64,000 bases of DNA from Pseudomonadota bacterium. Its GTDB lineage: Bacteria > Pseudomonadota > Alphaproteobacteria > Rhizobiales > Rhizobiaceae. A program made the translations under genes and the position numbers. This document shows, in pieces, positions 61,099-64,000 of this stretch. Numbering within the stretch: position 1 is the first letter of the stretch; each line of letters opens with the position of its first letter. Under the pieces are notes generated by a model that did no database searches, had not been told where the DNA came from, and worked only from the letters and a program-made list of their open reading frames with translations. The stretch covers positions 9,783 to 73,782 of the forward strand of contig JAEXYH010000043.1 of the NCBI GenBank assembly GCA_023451735.1, read 5' to 3'.

Positions 61099-61564
61099 TG
61101 TTCTCAGATCGTTCGGCGCTGCCGCCATCGTGGCCAGCGGTGTCTTTATGGTCGGCATGCATGTTCATGCCGAGCCGACACGAGTGACGATGCCCGACAT
61201 CGACAAGCTCGTCCATTATACGACGGTCAATCGTGGCGAAGTCACCGAGCACATCATGACCACGCGCGAAGCTATCGAGGCAGTCAAGGCCGGGCAGCCG
61301 ATCCCGAACGGCACCCATGTCGCGCTGGTCGATTACCGCGACGGCAAGGTCTTCCGCTATTTCATCATGGAAAAGGGCGAGAACTGGGGCCAAGACTACG
61401 ATGCAAACCGCCGAACGGCCGACTGGCAATTCCAGTGGTTCAAGCCGGACGGGACCATCAATATGGACGAAAACACTGCCCGCTGTCAGCGCTGCCATAC
61501 CTCACGGTCAGACAGGGATTTCCTCTACACGTTCAACGAAATGCGCCGGTTCGAACTCGAATGA
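61091..61564 (+). CDS. Exported cytochrome P460-like c-type haem protein
   Basis: A 157-residue protein with an N-terminal signal segment (cleavage near HVHAE) and a cytochrome P460-type domain. It carries one c-haem attachment motif CQRCH (132-136) near the C-terminus, as in P460 and cytochrome c'-beta proteins; the central FRYFIMEKGENWGQDYD and WQFQWFKPDG fit that beta-rich fold. Start is a GTG overlapping the cupin gene. P460 proteins oxidise hydroxylamine or bind NO; whether this one does so or only carries electrons is unknown. It would reside in the periplasm next to the DUF4405 membrane protein encoded downstream. Confidence 0.82.
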   Translation: MSSVLRSFGAAAIVASGVFMVGMHVHAEPTRVTMPDIDKLVHYTTVNRGEVTEHIMTTREAIEAVKAGQPIPNGTHVALVDYRDGKVFRYFIMEKGENWGQDYDANRRTADWQFQWFKPDGTINMDENTARCQRCHTSRSDRDFLYTFNEMRRFELE

Positions 61565-61598
61565 CCGTCTCGTTCACAGATAGATTGGGTCGCACGGA

Positions 61599-62267
61599 AT
61601 GACGAGTATATTTCGCGTTCGCCTCCTTCTGGATTTTCTCGCCGTAGCGATGATCATCGCCTGTCTCGCCTACTGGTGGCTGGACAACTTTTCCCATGAG
61701 GTCTTCGGTACGGTGCTGTTTGTCTTGGTGATCGGCCACAACGTCTTCAACAGACGTTGGTATGGGAACGTGCGAAAGGGCCGGCGCGATATCGTCCGCC
61801 TATTCAATATCTTCACGTTCATCTGTCTGGCGCTGGCGATGCTGGTCATGATCGTAACAAGCCTGTTGATATCGCGTGATCTCTTCACGTTCATGGCGTT
61901 GGATGGCGCGTTTGTGGTCCGGGAAATCCATATGTTTGCGGGATACTGGACGTTGCTCATCATCGCGATCCATCTGGGCACGCGCTGGACCGTTGTGATG
62001 AATACGATCGGGTCGATCCTGGGTCTAACTTCGCGAAGCGTCTTTCGCACTATCGCACTCCGCGTAGCGGCGCTCGCCATCGCGCTTTGGGGCGTGAAAA
62101 GTTCTTTCGAAATGGCGTTTGGGGCCAAGCTGATGCTGACCTACTCGCTTGATATGTGGGATTTCAACAAGAGTACTCTTGGTTTTTTCAATAATTACGC
62201 GTCGATTGTCGCGCTGTGTGCGGCCTCAACTCATTATGGGCTAACGTTGATCAGACGGGCATGTTGA
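61599..62267 (+). CDS. DUF4405-type membrane protein, probable b-type cytochrome
   Basis: A 222-residue integral membrane protein with about six hydrophobic segments (8-28, 34-50, 68-91, 111-127, 150-166, 196-215). Histidines at 47 (VIGHNVF), 111 (REIHMFAGY) and 125 (IAIHLGTRW) lie in or at the ends of helices and are candidates for haem b ligands, as in cytochrome b561-like quinol oxidoreductases. It matches the DUF4405 pattern by eye. Proteins of this kind occur near flavinylated FMN-binding proteins, and an ApbE/FMN-binding pair is encoded in the divergent operon. It may pass electrons between the quinone pool and periplasmic carriers. Confidence 0.75.
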   Translation: MTSIFRVRLLLDFLAVAMIIACLAYWWLDNFSHEVFGTVLFVLVIGHNVFNRRWYGNVRKGRRDIVRLFNIFTFICLALAMLVMIVTSLLISRDLFTFMALDGAFVVREIHMFAGYWTLLIIAIHLGTRWTVVMNTIGSILGLTSRSVFRTIALRVAALAIALWGVKSSFEMAFGAKLMLTYSLDMWDFNKSTLGFFNNYASIVALCAASTHYGLTLIRRAC

Positions 62268-62847
62268 AGTCACAGAAGCGGCTTTTTTCCTTGCTAGCTT
62301 TGACCCCAATCTGCCCACAGCCTCGGTTGTCATTACGATTAATAGGAACCACAATGGCATTTTCTGGATTTCAACTATCTATGGGTGCAGCTTTGGTTTT
62401 CATCGTCAGCGTTGGCTGGGTTGCCCACTGCTAAGCAGCAGCGATTAACCTCATCCAGGCGTCGAGCTGCAAGAGTTCCGGCCCGATCGACGTCTCGCCG
62501 GTTGCTTGGCGAAAACCAGAACGTTCAATGGCGGTGTTATCATCGCAATCTTTAACTTATTGCAATCGCTTGGAATTTCGAAGACGGAGAAACATTGCGC
62601 GCTGGTTCATATCGGTCAAGAGCAGAAGAAACAAGTTCACTCCGCGGGCCAACGTATCCTTGCGAAATCCTGCAGTCAGGTCTGGCCTCCAGCAGAGACT
62701 GCCTTGTTAGGATAGAAGTGCTCAATGTGGTTGCGGCGATTGACATGGGGTTGCCAGGTGGATCGCTTTACCGACATATTCCGGATGCGGGCCTGCCGAA
62801 TGGTTTCGCCTGCGTCGAGGCAAATCTTTCAAAAGTCGGGACCGTTG
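62268..62847. other. Gene-free stretch before the lrgAB-like pair
   Basis: No convincing gene. A plus-strand frame from 62216 (72 codons, ending MAFSGFQLSMGAALVFIVSV) has a membrane-like tail, but most of its start lies inside the DUF4405 gene. On the minus strand near 62430-62550 a frame ends IERSGFRQATGETSIGPELL with ten more residues; it looks protein-like but has a stop just upstream and is unidentified, so it may be a gene remnant. Confidence 0.3.
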
Positions 62848-63213
62848 ATGCTAAAAGGACTTGCAACGCTTCTTCTCTTCCAGCTTTTAGGAGAAAGCGT
62901 TGCTTTCACGACCGCGCTCCCGATCCCAGGTCCTGTTCTAGGATTGCTTTTTCTCCTGATATTTCTGCGATTTCGGAATTCCCTCTCGCAACAAGACGAG
63001 ATCGAGAAGGCGGCAAACGGCTTGCTAGCGAACCTTGGATTGTTCTTTGTCCCGGCCGGCGTTGGCATCATAGCCCTGTTCGGTACGGTCCAGCGTGAAC
63101 TTGTGCCGATTGCGATAATCCTCGTCGCCTCGGCAATTGTCACACTGATTAGCTCCGTCTGGATATTCATCCTTGTAAGACGCTTAGTGGAAGGTCGGGG
63201 GCAGCAGACTTGA
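62848..63213 (+). CDS. lrgA: LrgA/CidA-family holin-like membrane protein
   Basis: A 121-residue protein with four membrane segments: LKGLATLLLFQLLGESVAF, IPGPVLGLLFLLIFL, ANGLLANLGLFFVPAGVGIIAL and VPIAIILVASAIVTLISSVW. The PIPGPVLG and LLANLGLFFVPAGVG motifs are the family hallmarks. The chosen ATG at 62848 gives the normal length; longer frames upstream are unrelated in composition. Members affect cell lysis, and in plants and bacteria the A/B pair transports pyruvate or glycolate. The downstream gene overlaps it by four bases. Confidence 0.9.
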   Translation: MLKGLATLLLFQLLGESVAFTTALPIPGPVLGLLFLLIFLRFRNSLSQQDEIEKAANGLLANLGLFFVPAGVGIIALFGTVQRELVPIAIILVASAIVTLISSVWIFILVRRLVEGRGQQT

Positions 63214-63929
63214 AGAACCCTATCGATCTCTGGGTCTACCTCTCCGCATCGCCGCTACTATGGCTAACGCTGACCATCGCTGTGTGGATTGCGGCTGATG
63301 CCATCTCGATCCGGTGTGGCAGGCATCCCGTTGCAAACCCCGTTTTGATCTCGATCGTTACCCTGGTTTCTATCCTGTGGCTCAGTGGAGCGGATTACAC
63401 CCGATATTTCGAGGGCGCGCAGTTCGTTCACTTTGTTCTTGGCCCTGCTACGGTAGCGTTGGCGGTCCCTCTGGCACGTCACTGGGATCGAGTCCGCTCG
63501 CTGCTCTTGCCTATGGGCGCTGCCTTGGTCGGTGGATCGATCGTCGCGGTTCTGTCGGTTGTGGTGATGGGGCAGATCCTCGGCCTCCCTGACGAGATTC
63601 TTATCTCGTTCCTGCCCAAGTCTGCGACGGCAGGAGTAGCGATGGCGGTGTCTTCGAGCCTTGGCGGTAATGTCTCGCTAACGGCCGTCCTAGTGATTCT
63701 GACGGGCATTATCGGTGCTATTATTGTGACGCCGCTGATGCAGTATATGAAGATTACTGATTACGCTGCTCGTGGCTTTGCAGTGGGGCTAACCTCGCAC
63801 GGGATCGGAACAGCGAGAGCCTATACAGTCAGCGAAGTCGCCGGTGTATTCGCGGGAATTGCAATGGCGCTCAACGCCATCGCCACGTCGATCGTCGTGC
63901 CGATCGTTGCTTCAACCGTTCTTCAATAA
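63210..63929 (+). CDS. lrgB: LrgB/CidB-family membrane protein
   Basis: A 239-residue protein with about seven to eight membrane segments. Family motifs are NPVLISIV, FEGAQFVHFVLGPATVALAVPL, LPKSATAGVAMAVSSSLGG and RGFAVGLTSHGIGTARA, all near-canonical for LrgB. The start is a TTG preceded by GGGGG at proper distance and overlapping the lrgA stop. It works with LrgA as a pair. The remaining 71 bases to the window end hold no feature that I can support. Confidence 0.92.
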   Translation: MKNPIDLWVYLSASPLLWLTLTIAVWIAADAISIRCGRHPVANPVLISIVTLVSILWLSGADYTRYFEGAQFVHFVLGPATVALAVPLARHWDRVRSLLLPMGAALVGGSIVAVLSVVVMGQILGLPDEILISFLPKSATAGVAMAVSSSLGGNVSLTAVLVILTGIIGAIIVTPLMQYMKITDYAARGFAVGLTSHGIGTARAYTVSEVAGVFAGIAMALNAIATSIVVPIVASTVLQ

Positions 63930-64000
63930 CCTGCTTCAGGAAATCAACCGCGAACCGGATAAGAAGCATCCACACAGACGATTGTTTCACCCCTCACAAG

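Noticed and set aside
62216..62434. Open frame of 72 codons with a hydrophobic tail after the DUF4405 gene
   Set aside because: It begins inside the preceding gene, lacks a credible ribosome site, and only its last 25 residues look membrane-like.

Overview
The window looks like a stretch of an alphaproteobacterial, Rhizobiaceae-type replicon. It is GC-rich and packed with ABC importers and transcriptional regulators, with no rRNA, tRNA, ribosomal or other core genes. That gene content would fit a megaplasmid, a chromid or an accessory chromosomal region; the replicon type is an inference. No phage, intact insertion sequence, CRISPR array or replication origin was recognised.

Layout. (1) 1-6844, minus strand: a peptide-type ABC importer (two permeases, a double ATPase, a binding protein) followed by an NtaA/SnaA-type flavin monooxygenase and a cupin that runs off the edge. 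(2) 7114-7317: a cold-shock protein. (3) 7462-15267, minus strand: a complete cell-surface-signalling iron uptake locus, namely ECF sigma factor, FecR-like regulator, TonB receptor with an STN signalling domain, and FhuD/FhuB/FhuC-like importer. (4) 15425-17730: remnants (an HxlR regulator), a 43-residue membrane protein and a MocR-type regulator with an obvious operator. (5) 17946-20618: sensor kinase, FixJ-like regulator and an exported HbpS/GlcG-like protein. (6) 21218-31214: a second peptide-type importer (minus) divergent from an RpiR regulator, N-formylglutamate-amidohydrolase-like protein, DadA-like FAD oxidoreductase and aldehyde dehydrogenase (plus), a self-contained uptake and oxidation module. 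(7) 31865-37501: LuxR-type response regulator, hybrid histidine kinase and a 1064-residue autotransporter. (8) 37768-38206: a decayed hipA gene. (9) 38569-49760, minus strand: eleven closely packed genes, starting with a nitrate/cyanate-type ABC importer and cyanase and ending with a third peptide-type importer and a gamma-glutamyltransferase. Upstream are a textbook sigma-54 promoter, palindromic sites and a divergent PAS-PAS-AAA-Fis activator. (10) 51980-62267: an ApbE/FMN-binding pair in one operon with two aldo/keto reductases and an MFS exporter, divergent from a LysR gene. The LysR gene is followed by five exported proteins (two alpha/beta hydrolases, a carboxymuconolactone-decarboxylase-like protein, a cupin, a cytochrome P460-like protein) and a DUF4405-type haem-b-like membrane protein. 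(11) 62848-63929: LrgA/LrgB-like pair.

The most interesting parts are the putative extracytoplasmic flavin/haem redox island at 51980-62267, and the sigma-54-controlled cyanate locus, which may be co-transcribed with gamma-glutamyl-peptide uptake as a nitrogen-scavenging unit. Three decayed genes (HxlR regulator, HipA toxin kinase and possibly a GMC oxidoreductase) sit between functional blocks and suggest a history of insertion and loss. Functions are assigned from family resemblance read by eye; no database search was possible.
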